NCBI GenBank assembly: GCA_020634895.1
Contig: JACKAV010000001.1
Span: 248,001 to 312,000 of the forward strand
From: Anaerolineales bacterium
GTDB taxonomy: Bacteria; Chloroflexota; Anaerolineae; Anaerolineales; Villigracilaceae
Length of the DNA stretch: 64,000 nucleotides
Direction: 5' to 3'
The position numbers and the translations under genes are program-made. Shown in pieces: positions 16,355 through 24,924 of the stretch. The notes beneath the pieces were generated by a model. That model did not search any database. It saw only the letters and a program-made list of their open reading frames with translations, and was not told where the DNA came from. Position 1 is the first letter of the stretch, and every line of letters starts with the position of its first letter.

Positions 16355-18922
16355 ATGTTAAAGAACCGTTTCATGTTGGTGCTCGGCCTCATCGTTGTCC
16401 TTTCGATGGTGTTGAGTGCTTGTGGCTCAGGTACAACCACTGAAGCCCCGGCCGCTACCGAAGCTGCACCCGCCGCTACCGAAGCTGCGCCTGCCGCTAC
16501 CGAAGAAGCCATGCCGACCCCTGAACCGACCACCCGTCACGGCGGTTGGTTGGACGAGATCGATTACTCCATCGTTGATGGTCAGTCTGCCATTACTCAG
16601 ATTGACGCCGGTGCGATCGATCTTTTCAGCTATGGTCTTGCCTCTGACAAACTGGCTGAAATCAAATCTGCGAATCTGTGCTACACCCAGTCCTACGGTA
16701 TCTACTATGATATGCTGTTCAACCCGGCTGTCTTTACCGACACCACCAAGTTGAACCCCTTCTCGAATCGCAAGATCCGCGAAGCCATGAACTGGGCGAT
16801 TGACCGCGATTACCTCAACCAGGAAATCTATGCTGGTGGCGCACTGCCGAAATACTTCGCTCTCACCACCCAGCTGGTCGACTACACCGATCTGGTTGAT
16901 GTCGCCCGCGGTTTGGAAGCCAAATACGCCTATGATTTCGATAAGGCCAAATCTGTTGTTGATGCAGAAATGACCGCCATGGGTGCTGAAATGGGTGCTG
17001 ATGGCAAGTGGATGTATCAGGGCAACCCCGTTACCTTGATCTTCTTGATCCGCAACGACGGCGATGGAACACGTCTTCCCCAGGGTGAATATTTCGCCTC
17101 ACAGATGGAAGACATGGGCTTCACCGTTGACCGCCAGGAAAAGAAATCCTCCGAACTGTCCCCCTTGTGGATTGGGTCTGATCCCACCGAAGGTCTGTGG
17201 AGCTTGTACACTGCTGGTTGGGGTTCCAACGGCTTGAGCCGCGACGAACGCACCATCTTCCAGGAAATGTACCTGCCCGATAGCCCTCAGGGTATTCCTC
17301 TATTCACCGAAAACCAGGTTGATCCCAAGTTCCAGCAGGTTGGTGATGATCTCGCCAACGGCAACTATGCCACCCTCCAGGAACGCCATGACCTGATGGC
17401 TGAAGCTCTTCCGCTTTCCATGGAAGACTCCCTCCAGGTTTGGACCGTCGACCTCCAGGCTTATGTTCCGTTCAACTGCAGTCTCCAGGTTAGCTCTGAC
17501 GTAGGCGCCGGCGTGGAAACCACTTTCATGTCGCCTTACACCATGCGCTACAAGGATCAGGAAGGTGGACAGGTTAAAGTTGGTACCACCGACACCATGT
17601 TCGCCGATCCTTGGAACCCCGTCAACGGCGCCAACTGGGTCACCAGTGCCTACATCCAGAACGCTACCTCCAGCGCTGGCTTGATGCCCGATCCGTACAC
17701 CGGATTGCGCTGGCCGCTTCGCGCTGAGTCTGGCGATTTGGTTGTTCAGACCGGCATTCCTGTCCAGACGAACCTCGACTGGGTCAACCTCTCCTCTGAA
17801 GACACCATCACCGTCCCCGGCGATGCGTGGGTTGACTGGGATCCCGCAACTCAGAAATTCATCACCGCTGATGAGAAATTCCCCGATGGCTTAACCGCCA
17901 AGAGCAAGGGAACCGTCTACTATCCTGCTGACATGTTCGACACTGTCAAGTGGCACGATGGCAGCAACCTGTCCGTGGCTGACTTTGTCATGTACATGAT
18001 CGAAACCTTCGATTACAGCAAAGAAGGCAGCGCCATCTATGATGAAGACACCGCTGGCAATCTCGAAGCCTTCCTGTCCTACTTCAAGGGCGTTCAGATC
18101 GTCTCCACCGATCCTCTGACAATCGTCACCTACAGTGACAATGTCTACTCGGATGCCGAATTGAACTTCACCACCTGGTGGCCTCAATACGGTTACGGCG
18201 AAGCCCCCTGGCAGTCCATTGCTGTTGGTAACATGGCTGTTGCCAATAAGGAACTCGCTTGGGGTACCGGTCAGGCTGATCGCAACGAAGTTGAATGGAT
18301 GAGCTTCATCGGTGGTCCTAGCCTCGAAATTCTGGCGAACAATCTCGATCAGGCTATTGCCGACAACACCATTCCTTACGCTCCCACCATGGGTGATTAC
18401 CTCACCTCTGATGAGGCCGCTGCCCGCTACGCCGCCCTCAAGGATTGGTATGGCGCTCAGGGTCACTTCTGGGATGGAACCGGTCCTTACTATCTGGATT
18501 CGGTCGATCTCAATGCTGGCTCCACGGTTGTCAAGCACAATCCTGACTTTGCTGATCTGGCTGACCGCTGGTCCGCCTTCGGTGAGGCTCCTCTCGCGGA
18601 AGCTTCCCTCGATGGTCCGGGACAGGTCAAGATCGGTGAGGACACTGACTTCACCGCCACCTTCACCTATCGTTCTTCTGGTGAAGCCTATCCTTCGGCT
18701 GACATCAAGGCTGTCAAATTCCTGCTCTACGACGATACCGGCGCGACCGTGTACGTTGGAGAAGGCGTTGCGACTGGCGAAGATGGTGTCTACACCCTCA
18801 CCATTCCGGCTGACGTGTCATCCAAGCTCGTGGCTGGCGCTGGCAGAATCGAAACGGCTGCTGTTCTGGTGCCCGTTGCCATTCCTGCCTTCACATCCCT
18901 CGACTACGTGGTTGTCCCGTAA
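16355..18922 (+). CDS. ABC substrate-binding lipoprotein, SBP_bac_5 halves in permuted order
   Basis: An 855-residue extracytoplasmic lipoprotein. The signal peptide ends in the lipobox LSAC (Cys23); a linker with three copies of APAATEA follows (residues 31-50). Residues 61-400 look like the second half of a family 5 (Dpp/Opp-type) binding protein: GGWLDEIDYSIVDGQSA, NPFSNRKIREAMNWAIDRDY (134-153). Residues 404-735 look like the first half: GGQVKVGTTDTMFADPWNPV, KWHDGSNLSVADFVMYMIE, GTGPYYLDS. The usual order is reversed, as in a circular permutation. The last 100 residues resemble an Ig-like beta domain. AAGGAGGAG precedes the ATG. It would deliver peptides or oligosaccharides to the permeases downstream. 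Confidence 0.88.
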   Translation: MLKNRFMLVLGLIVVLSMVLSACGSGTTTEAPAATEAAPAATEAAPAATEEAMPTPEPTTRHGGWLDEIDYSIVDGQSAITQIDAGAIDLFSYGLASDKLAEIKSANLCYTQSYGIYYDMLFNPAVFTDTTKLNPFSNRKIREAMNWAIDRDYLNQEIYAGGALPKYFALTTQLVDYTDLVDVARGLEAKYAYDFDKAKSVVDAEMTAMGAEMGADGKWMYQGNPVTLIFLIRNDGDGTRLPQGEYFASQMEDMGFTVDRQEKKSSELSPLWIGSDPTEGLWSLYTAGWGSNGLSRDERTIFQEMYLPDSPQGIPLFTENQVDPKFQQVGDDLANGNYATLQERHDLMAEALPLSMEDSLQVWTVDLQAYVPFNCSLQVSSDVGAGVETTFMSPYTMRYKDQEGGQVKVGTTDTMFADPWNPVNGANWVTSAYIQNATSSAGLMPDPYTGLRWPLRAESGDLVVQTGIPVQTNLDWVNLSSEDTITVPGDAWVDWDPATQKFITADEKFPDGLTAKSKGTVYYPADMFDTVKWHDGSNLSVADFVMYMIETFDYSKEGSAIYDEDTAGNLEAFLSYFKGVQIVSTDPLTIVTYSDNVYSDAELNFTTWWPQYGYGEAPWQSIAVGNMAVANKELAWGTGQADRNEVEWMSFIGGPSLEILANNLDQAIADNTIPYAPTMGDYLTSDEAAARYAALKDWYGAQGHFWDGTGPYYLDSVDLNAGSTVVKHNPDFADLADRWSAFGEAPLAEASLDGPGQVKIGEDTDFTATFTYRSSGEAYPSADIKAVKFLLYDDTGATVYVGEGVATGEDGVYTLTIPADVSSKLVAGAGRIETAAVLVPVAIPAFTSLDYVVVP

Positions 18923-18946
18923 TCTTTAGATCTGTTTGAAAGAAAA

Positions 18947-18974
18947 AGGGGCAAGGGAAACTTCCCTTGCCCCT
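18947..18974 (+). promoter_or_regulatory. Intercistronic hairpin after the binding-protein gene
   Basis: AGGGGCAAGGGA (18947-18958) pairs with TCCCTTGCCCCT (18963-18974). The following sequence CCTCTTATC is only partly T-rich. Such hairpins between binding protein and permease commonly attenuate read-through or protect upstream mRNA, giving excess binding protein. Confidence 0.7.
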
Positions 18975-19001
18975 CCTCTTATCTATGAAAGTGAGGAAAA
19001 T

Positions 19002-20144
19002 ATGACCACAGATACTTTAACTGCGCCGACATCACCGGAAAAGTCGCCCGCCGCCAAGTCATTCTTAAACAGCACTTTTTTTCGTGTTTTAAGATACTCA
19101 GCAGTTCGGCTTTTGACGTTGTTCATTACGGTGGTGATCGGGGTTTACCTAACCATTATGATCGCCAATATGGGCGGCTACGTTGATACGATCATGCGCA
19201 ATGAGATTCGGGATAACACTACACAGTCCATTCTTGCGAACCCCAATTATCGAAATTTAACTCCCGATGCCAAGCAGGAACTTATTCAAAAGAAGATCGC
19301 TTCGGAAGAAAAACGCCTGGGTCTGGACCAACCGTTCGTTGTTCGTTCTGTTAGATACCTTACCAACGCGCTCACCCTGAATTTGGGACGCGCCATCAAC
19401 ATGAGCAGTGACCATGGTTCCAAGGAGGTTCGTTCGATCCTTTTGGAACGTCTGCCTGCGACCTTGCTACTGGCGGGGACATCAGAACTAATATTGTTCT
19501 TTGGTAGTGTATTTATTGCCCTTTCGTTATCCAGAAAATACGGCAGCTTCTGGGATAAACTGACCATCGCGTTCTCTCCGACATCCTCGGCACCGCCATG
19601 GTTCTACGGCATTTTCTTGATCCTTATTTTTGCTGCCATATTCAAAGTTTTGCCATTTGGCGGGTTGGTGGATTCTCCGCCCCCAAGCACAAGAGTCGAC
19701 TATATACTAAGCATCCTGAAACATCTGATCCTGCCTGCATCGGCAGTCATTATCAGTTCGATGTTCCTGAGTATTTATAGCTGGCGCACGTTCTTCCTCA
19801 TTTTTTCGAGTGAAGATTATGTGGAAATGGCAAAGGCAAAGGGACTACCGGGTCGCGATGTTGAACGACGCTATATTCTGCGCCCCACTCTGCCCACCAT
19901 CATTTCAAATTTCGCCCTCCTTGTAATTACGCTTTGGCAGGGCTTTACAATTACAGAAACAGTTTTCCTCTGGCCCGGACTCGGAATTACGCTTTTCAAA
20001 GCCATTGGTTTTTACGATACACCCGTTATCGTCGGTTCGACGATCATTTACGCCTATTTGTTAGGGATAACAGTATTTCTCCTCGACTTTGTATACGCGT
20101 TGGTTGACCCCCGCGTTCAGGTCGGTTCCGGAAACGCACAATGA
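19002..20144 (+). CDS. ABC transporter permease, DppB/OppB type
   Basis: A 380-residue inner-membrane permease. After a 30-residue polar N-terminus there is a first helix (LLTLFITVVIGVYLTIMI), a periplasmic loop containing LGLDQPFVVRSVRYLTN, then the BPD_transp_1 domain with LLLAGTSELILFFGSVF and the ATPase-contacting EAA-like loop EDYVEMAKAKGLPGRDVER. The start at 19002 has GAGG upstream; an in-frame start at 18936 would translate the intercistronic hairpin. The stop overlaps the next permease by 4 nt (ATGA). It forms the translocation channel together with the product at 20141. Confidence 0.92.
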   Translation: MTTDTLTAPTSPEKSPAAKSFLNSTFFRVLRYSAVRLLTLFITVVIGVYLTIMIANMGGYVDTIMRNEIRDNTTQSILANPNYRNLTPDAKQELIQKKIASEEKRLGLDQPFVVRSVRYLTNALTLNLGRAINMSSDHGSKEVRSILLERLPATLLLAGTSELILFFGSVFIALSLSRKYGSFWDKLTIAFSPTSSAPPWFYGIFLILIFAAIFKVLPFGGLVDSPPPSTRVDYILSILKHLILPASAVIISSMFLSIYSWRTFFLIFSSEDYVEMAKAKGLPGRDVERRYILRPTLPTIISNFALLVITLWQGFTITETVFLWPGLGITLFKAIGFYDTPVIVGSTIIYAYLLGITVFLLDFVYALVDPRVQVGSGNAQ

Positions 20145-21493
20145 CAGCACTCAAGAATTCTTTTCGTGACCTGCTCCGATATCCATCAGCGGTATTTGGG
20201 GGGGCAATCATATTAATATTGATAGGCATTTCGATCTATGCCTTGGTGTCGATTCCTTATAGTGAAGCAGTCCGCCTCTGGCGCGGTGGTGAAGATGTAT
20301 GGTATCAAAACCCCAAATACGCCCCGCCAGCCTGGTTTAACTATTTCTCAGACAGGAAACGCCCTGTCTCTTTTGCTGTGAATTCGGCGGATGGGGGAAT
20401 GCAGAAAACCATCACCCCGAATGATGAAAACATCTCCACAGTCGACATCACATATACCTTCGATTACAACTATGATGAAGCACCCCAGGAGATGATCCTG
20501 TATTTCGCCACCGTCTTTGACCAGAAGCTGCCTTTTGCTTCGGTTACCTGGGTCACCCCTGACGGAAGGACGATCCGGATCGCAGATACTCAGTTGGACC
20601 ACAAAATAACATTCCGCTTTTCACAGGATCAAAAGCTTCAAAAGCGCGTGAAGAGCGAAGATGTGATGACTGCCCTGTTCGCAGATCCTGAAGATACCAA
20701 CACCGAGAACCCAAGAGCTTTGAAGGGGCAGTATCAGTTGATCATAAGCGGTACCACCTTCGAAAAGGCTTCTGATATCAATGCGGAATTTGTGTTCCAT
20801 GGCGACCTTTACGGTCTGGCTGGAACGGATAAATACAGACGCGACCTTGTTTTGCCTTTGCTGTACGGTACGCCCATTGCGCTGGCTTTTGGACTGCTTG
20901 CAGCGCTCGGAACTTCGCTCCTGACAATGATCATCGCTGCGGTTGGCACCTGGTATGGCGGCTGGTTGGATGAGCTGATCCAGCGCATCACGGAAGTTAA
21001 CCTGGTTTTACCATTCCTCGCGATATTGATCATGGTCGGTACCTTCTATTCACGAAGTATCTGGTTGATGTTGGGCGTGACGATCCTGTTGAGTATCTTT
21101 TCAGGGTCCATTATTACCTACCGCTCCATCTTCCTCCAATCAAAAGAGGCGAGCTATATCGAGGCGGCACGGTCTTACGGCGCATCCAGTTCTCGCATAA
21201 TTTTCACCTATTTGATCCCCCGCATGGTACCCCTGTTGATTCCTGCATTGGTATCTTCCGTACCATCCTTTGTGTTCCTTGAAGCGTCATTGGCGGTTCT
21301 TGGGCTTGGTGACCCTGTCCTGCCCACATGGGGCAAAGTGATTGATGATGCCTTTGCGGATGGCGCTCTGTATCAGGGACGTTATTACTGGGTGTTGGAA
21401 CCTGCCATCTTGTTGATGTTCACCGGGTTGGGCTTTGCGATGCTGGGGTTCGCGTTGGACAGAATCTTTAATCCTAGATTGCGGGATATATAA
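20141..21493 (+). CDS. ABC transporter permease, DppC/OppC type, with large external insert
   Basis: A 450-residue permease. The first helix (GGAIILILIGISIYALVSI) is followed by about 200 residues of mainly beta, extracytoplasmic sequence (roughly 45-245), much longer than in ordinary DppC. The BPD_transp_1 domain comes next: LVLPLLYGTPIALAFGLLAA, then the EAA-type loop EASYIEAARSYGASSSRIIF and PALVSSVPSFVFLEASLAVL. It pairs with the upstream DppB-type subunit. The external domain may help dock the unusual binding protein; this is inference. Confidence 0.92.
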   Translation: MTALKNSFRDLLRYPSAVFGGAIILILIGISIYALVSIPYSEAVRLWRGGEDVWYQNPKYAPPAWFNYFSDRKRPVSFAVNSADGGMQKTITPNDENISTVDITYTFDYNYDEAPQEMILYFATVFDQKLPFASVTWVTPDGRTIRIADTQLDHKITFRFSQDQKLQKRVKSEDVMTALFADPEDTNTENPRALKGQYQLIISGTTFEKASDINAEFVFHGDLYGLAGTDKYRRDLVLPLLYGTPIALAFGLLAALGTSLLTMIIAAVGTWYGGWLDELIQRITEVNLVLPFLAILIMVGTFYSRSIWLMLGVTILLSIFSGSIITYRSIFLQSKEASYIEAARSYGASSSRIIFTYLIPRMVPLLIPALVSSVPSFVFLEASLAVLGLGDPVLPTWGKVIDDAFADGALYQGRYYWVLEPAILLMFTGLGFAMLGFALDRIFNPRLRDI

Positions 21494-21498
21494 CCAAT

Positions 21499-22458
21499 AT
21501 GACACAAAATAATAAACTGCTGCAGATCGAAAATCTGGTTTTGCATTTTAAAACATTGAACGGAGCTGTTCAGGCGGTGGACGGTGTGAATTTCACCCTG
21601 GATAGCAACCGTGCAGTTGTAGTGTTGGGCGAGTCGGGATGCGGTAAAAGTTCGCTTGCCAAAGCCATTCTTCGCCTCCTGCCGCGGAATGCGGGGACCT
21701 ACTCCGGCCACGTTTATTTGAATGGTCGTGATGTCATGGAACTCAGCGAAGAGGAATTTCGCCAGAATGTGCGCTGGGCTTCGATATCAATGGTGCCGCA
21801 GGCGGCGATGAACGCCTTGAATCCTGTTATCCGAGTGGGTGAGCAGGTGGCTGAACCGGCGATCGTGCATCTCGGTGTGGATAAGACCGAGGCGCTTTCC
21901 CTGGTTAAGAAGATGTTCCAGCACGTGGGTGTGCCCGAGGATTTCATCAGCCGTTATCCCTTCGAATTGAGCGGCGGTATGCGTCAGCGTGTTGCCATTG
22001 CCATGGCACTGGTCACATCACCTTATCTCATCATCTTGGACGAACCTACATCGGCATTGGATGTTCTCACACAAGCTAACATCTTCAATGTGTTGAAGCG
22101 CCTCAAGCACGAACTCGGAATCAGCTTCATCCTGATCACGCATGATATTGCCACCTCCAGCGAACTTGCGGATGATGTGGCGGTGATGTATGCCGGTCAG
22201 ATCGTGGAAGTTAATGACGCTCACAGTTTCTTCAACGAACCGTTGCATCCCTACTCGAAAAAGCTTATGGCTAGTGTTCCCAGACTTCATGGAACAGAGG
22301 AGCCTGAATTTATCACGGGGCGTCCACCCAGCTTGATCAACCTTCCAGTCGGGTGTCGTTTTGCGGATCGTTGTCCGTCTCGTTTTGAAAAATGCACGGA
22401 AGACCCGCCGGTGGTCGAGATCGAAGACCGCAAGGTCAAATGCTGGTTATATGCCTAA
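21499..22458 (+). CDS. ABC transporter ATPase, DppD/OppD type
   Basis: A 319-residue cytoplasmic ATPase subunit. Walker A is GESGCGKSS, the Q loop lies near SMVPQAAMNALNP, the signature is LSGGMRQRVAIAMAL, Walker B is LIILDEPTSALD, and the switch His is in FILITHDIATS. The C-terminal oligopeptide-type extension has Cys residues in CRFADRCPSRFEKC and ends KCWLY, a pattern that binds an iron-sulfur cluster or metal in some Dpp/Opp ATPases. It starts 5 nt after the permease stop, without an obvious ribosome site. Confidence 0.93.
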   Translation: MTQNNKLLQIENLVLHFKTLNGAVQAVDGVNFTLDSNRAVVVLGESGCGKSSLAKAILRLLPRNAGTYSGHVYLNGRDVMELSEEEFRQNVRWASISMVPQAAMNALNPVIRVGEQVAEPAIVHLGVDKTEALSLVKKMFQHVGVPEDFISRYPFELSGGMRQRVAIAMALVTSPYLIILDEPTSALDVLTQANIFNVLKRLKHELGISFILITHDIATSSELADDVAVMYAGQIVEVNDAHSFFNEPLHPYSKKLMASVPRLHGTEEPEFITGRPPSLINLPVGCRFADRCPSRFEKCTEDPPVVEIEDRKVKCWLYA

Positions 22459-22476
22459 GTCAGGAGCAAATTTATC

Positions 22477-23505
22477 ATGGTAGCTGCCTCCCAAGAAAAT
22501 GCAATGGAGAAAAAGCAGGATTCCCGAAAGATACTTTTATCGATTGATAACCTGCGCGTGTGGTTCGAATTGCGCCGGTTTGGCTTCGGTCACGCGGGGT
22601 ATGTTAAAGCCGTGGACGGCGTCACTTTCGATGTCCATCAGGGTGAAACGATCGCCGTGGTGGGCGAGAGCGGTTGCGGAAAATCAAGTTTGATGAAGAC
22701 CATTTTGGCGCTTCACAAACCGACTGAGGGAAAGGTCGTTTTTGAAGATAAAGATATCGCTGAACTTACCGATGAAGAAATGCATGGATATCATTCCCGC
22801 GTCGGTTATGTGCAGCAAGACCCATATGGTGCGCTGCCTCCGTTCATGAATCTGAAGCGGATCCTGGAAGAGCCGTTGATCGTCGGTGGTGTCAAATCCA
22901 GTGAAGAACGTATGAAGCGCATTTATAAGGCGATGGAAGAAGTGAAACTCACTCCTCCCGATGACTTCCTTCAGAAATATCCGCACATGCTCAGCGGCGG
23001 GCAGCAGCAGCGTGTTGTTATTGCCCGTGCCATGATCATGGAGCCGAAATTCCTCGTGGCGGATGAGCCTGTCTCCATGTTGGATGCGTCCGTCCGTGTG
23101 GAAATCCTCAAACTTCTGCGCGGATTGCAGGAAAGCCACAACCTTTCCGTGATCTACATCACGCATGACCTTTCCACCGTCAGCTATTTTTCGGAGCGCA
23201 TCTTTGTGATGTATGCAGGAAACCTGATCGAAAAGGCGCAGGTTCGTCAGATCCTCGACAATCCGCTTCACCCGTATACCAGGGCGTTGTTGACAGGTAC
23301 ATCCGAGCCGGATGCGAAGAATGCCGAAACGTTCAAGGAACTCCCTCCTGGCGAGCCGCCCAGTTTGGTGAATCCACCCACCGGCTGCCGCTTCCACCCG
23401 CGATGTTCACAAGCCATTAAGGGTGTATGTGATGTCAAGTTCCCGCCGGATTTCGAACCGGAGCCGGGGCACTTGGTCTCCTGCTGGTTGTATGAAGAAG
23501 AATGA
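22477..23505 (+). CDS. ABC transporter ATPase, DppF/OppF type
   Basis: A 342-residue second ATPase of the same transporter. Walker A GESGCGKSS, Q loop QQDPYGALPPFMN, signature LSGGQQQRVVIARAM, Walker B LVADEPVSMLD and switch His in IYITHDLSTV. The C-terminal Cys-rich tail CRFHPRCSQAIKGVC...SCWLY matches the oligopeptide-type extension. Chosen start ATG 22477 has AGGAG 10 nt upstream; a downstream ATG at 22501 is possible. Its stop overlaps the following small gene by 4 nt. Confidence 0.92.
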   Translation: MVAASQENAMEKKQDSRKILLSIDNLRVWFELRRFGFGHAGYVKAVDGVTFDVHQGETIAVVGESGCGKSSLMKTILALHKPTEGKVVFEDKDIAELTDEEMHGYHSRVGYVQQDPYGALPPFMNLKRILEEPLIVGGVKSSEERMKRIYKAMEEVKLTPPDDFLQKYPHMLSGGQQQRVVIARAMIMEPKFLVADEPVSMLDASVRVEILKLLRGLQESHNLSVIYITHDLSTVSYFSERIFVMYAGNLIEKAQVRQILDNPLHPYTRALLTGTSEPDAKNAETFKELPPGEPPSLVNPPTGCRFHPRCSQAIKGVCDVKFPPDFEPEPGHLVSCWLYEEE

Positions 23506-23714
23506 TTGACCGTTTAAGTCCGTCTTTAATAATATTTATTGGTTTTATTCTGGTTGTAACCGGGGTAGTGCTTCCATTCTTGATGGTTGTCAAGATGGTG
23601 CCGTCGACGTTCTTTTTGAACTTCTTTTCCTATGGTGCGTCCCTTCTGGGGCTTATGTTGGGCATCATAGGCGCGTCGATGTACATACGTAACAACAAGA
23701 ATAAAAGGAAATGA
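23502..23714 (+). CDS. Small membrane protein at the end of the ABC operon
   Basis: A 70-residue protein with two hydrophobic segments (LIIFIGFILVVTGVVLPFLM and FFSYGASLLGLMLGIIGASM) and a basic C-terminus (YIRNNKNKRK). The ATG overlaps the ATPase stop (ATGA), so it belongs to the operon by coupling. No family is recognised. It may be an accessory or a general membrane protein. Confidence 0.75.
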   Translation: MIDRLSPSLIIFIGFILVVTGVVLPFLMVVKMVPSTFFLNFFSYGASLLGLMLGIIGASMYIRNNKNKRK

Positions 23715-23727
23715 ATTCTTGTAAATG

Positions 23728-23770
23728 AAAAGGAAAGATTCGGTCCACGTGCCGAATCTTTCCTTTTAGA
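23728..23770 (+). terminator. Terminator of the first ABC operon
   Basis: AAAAGGAAAGATTCGG (23728-23743) pairs with CCGAATCTTTCCTTTT (23752-23767) around an 8-nt loop. Confidence 0.82.
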
Positions 23771-23824
23771 TTTAAGAAAATGGCACAAAATTTGTGAAGA
23801 GCAGCTTTGTTGTTTGGGCATTTC

Positions 23825-23853
23825 TTTCACGCAAAATGGATTTTTGCTATAAT
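23825..23853 (+). promoter_or_regulatory. Promoter of the second ATPase pair
   Basis: Extended -10 TGCTATAAT with TATAAT at 23848-23853. A weak -35 TTTCAC lies at 23825-23830 with a 17-bp spacer. Confidence 0.6.
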
Positions 23854-23881
23854 GCTGAAACCCTGGATTTAGGAGATGGTC

Positions 23882-24910
23882 GTGGCGAATCAAAGTCAAC
23901 AGCCCTTGTTGGAAGTTAAAAATCTCAAGACCTATTTCTACACCGAAGACGGCGTTGTCCGTGCCGTGGATGGTGTGGATTTCACTGTGTACCCCGGAGA
24001 GGTACTTGGAATTGTCGGTGAATCCGGATGCGGAAAGAGCGTTACTTCCCTTTCCATTATGAGGTTGATCAGCGCTCCCGGAAAGATCGTTGAGGGTAAG
24101 ATCAATTTTGACGGCAAGGATCTGGTCGCTGCCTCTGAATCGGAGATGATGAAGATCCGCGGAAACCGCATCTCCATGATCTTTCAACAGCCCCAATCGG
24201 CGCTCAACCCGGTTTTTCGTGTGGGTGACCAGATATCCGAGGTTCTAAATATTCATCAGGATTTGGGCAAGGAAGCCGGGCGCAGCCGTGCAATCGACTT
24301 GTTGAAACAGGTTGGTATCCCCGAACCTGAGAGGCGTATTGAAGCATTCCCCCATGAACTTTCGGGCGGTATGTCGCAGCGTGTCATGATCGCCATGGCA
24401 CTGGCTTGCGTACCCGATCTTTTGATCGCGGACGAACCGACCACAGCGTTGGACGTCACAATTCAGGCGCAGATCCTTGATTTGATGCGCGAACTCAAAA
24501 GGCAGCTTGGTTCTGCCTTAATGCTCATTACCCACGATCTGGGTGTTATTGCGGAAATGGCGAACCGCGTTATTGTGATGTATGCCGGTGAGATCGTGGA
24601 GGAATCTCCGGTGGCTTCCCTCTTTGACAAACCGCTTCACCCCTACACCCAGGGCTTGATCGGTTCGATCCCGGTCCTCGGCGAAATCCGGGAGCGTTTG
24701 GATGTCATCCCCGGAAGCGTGCCCAATCTCATCGACCTGCCGCACGGATGCCGTTTTGCTCCCCGCTGTCGCGCGCGTGTCGATAATGACCTTTCCATCT
24801 GTACTGAAAAACACCCTGACCTGATCGAAATATCCGAAGGGAACAAGGTACGTTGTTGGTTGTATCAGGATGCGGATGGATTCACTGCCCCAATGAAACC
24901 TGGGAAATAA
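23882..24910 (+). CDS. ABC transporter ATPase, DppD type (second set)
   Basis: A 342-residue ATPase of a Dpp/Opp transporter. Walker A GESGCGKSV, Q loop IFQQPQSALNP, signature LSGGMSQRVMIAMAL, Walker B LLIADEPTTALD, switch His in MLITHDLGVI, and Cys tail CRFAPRCRARV...CTEKHP...RCWLY. The GTG at 23882 is chosen because AGGAG lies 6 nt upstream; the in-frame ATG at 23876 directly abuts that motif and could not use it. With the next gene it forms an ATPase pair that has no adjacent permease genes. Confidence 0.9.
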   Translation: MANQSQQPLLEVKNLKTYFYTEDGVVRAVDGVDFTVYPGEVLGIVGESGCGKSVTSLSIMRLISAPGKIVEGKINFDGKDLVAASESEMMKIRGNRISMIFQQPQSALNPVFRVGDQISEVLNIHQDLGKEAGRSRAIDLLKQVGIPEPERRIEAFPHELSGGMSQRVMIAMALACVPDLLIADEPTTALDVTIQAQILDLMRELKRQLGSALMLITHDLGVIAEMANRVIVMYAGEIVEESPVASLFDKPLHPYTQGLIGSIPVLGEIRERLDVIPGSVPNLIDLPHGCRFAPRCRARVDNDLSICTEKHPDLIEISEGNKVRCWLYQDADGFTAPMKPGK

Positions 24911-24924
24911 GGATTAATGACCTC

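Noticed and set aside
16444..16510. Tandem repeat as a mobile element in the binding-protein gene
   Set aside because: The APAATEA repeats are an ordinary low-complexity lipoprotein linker.
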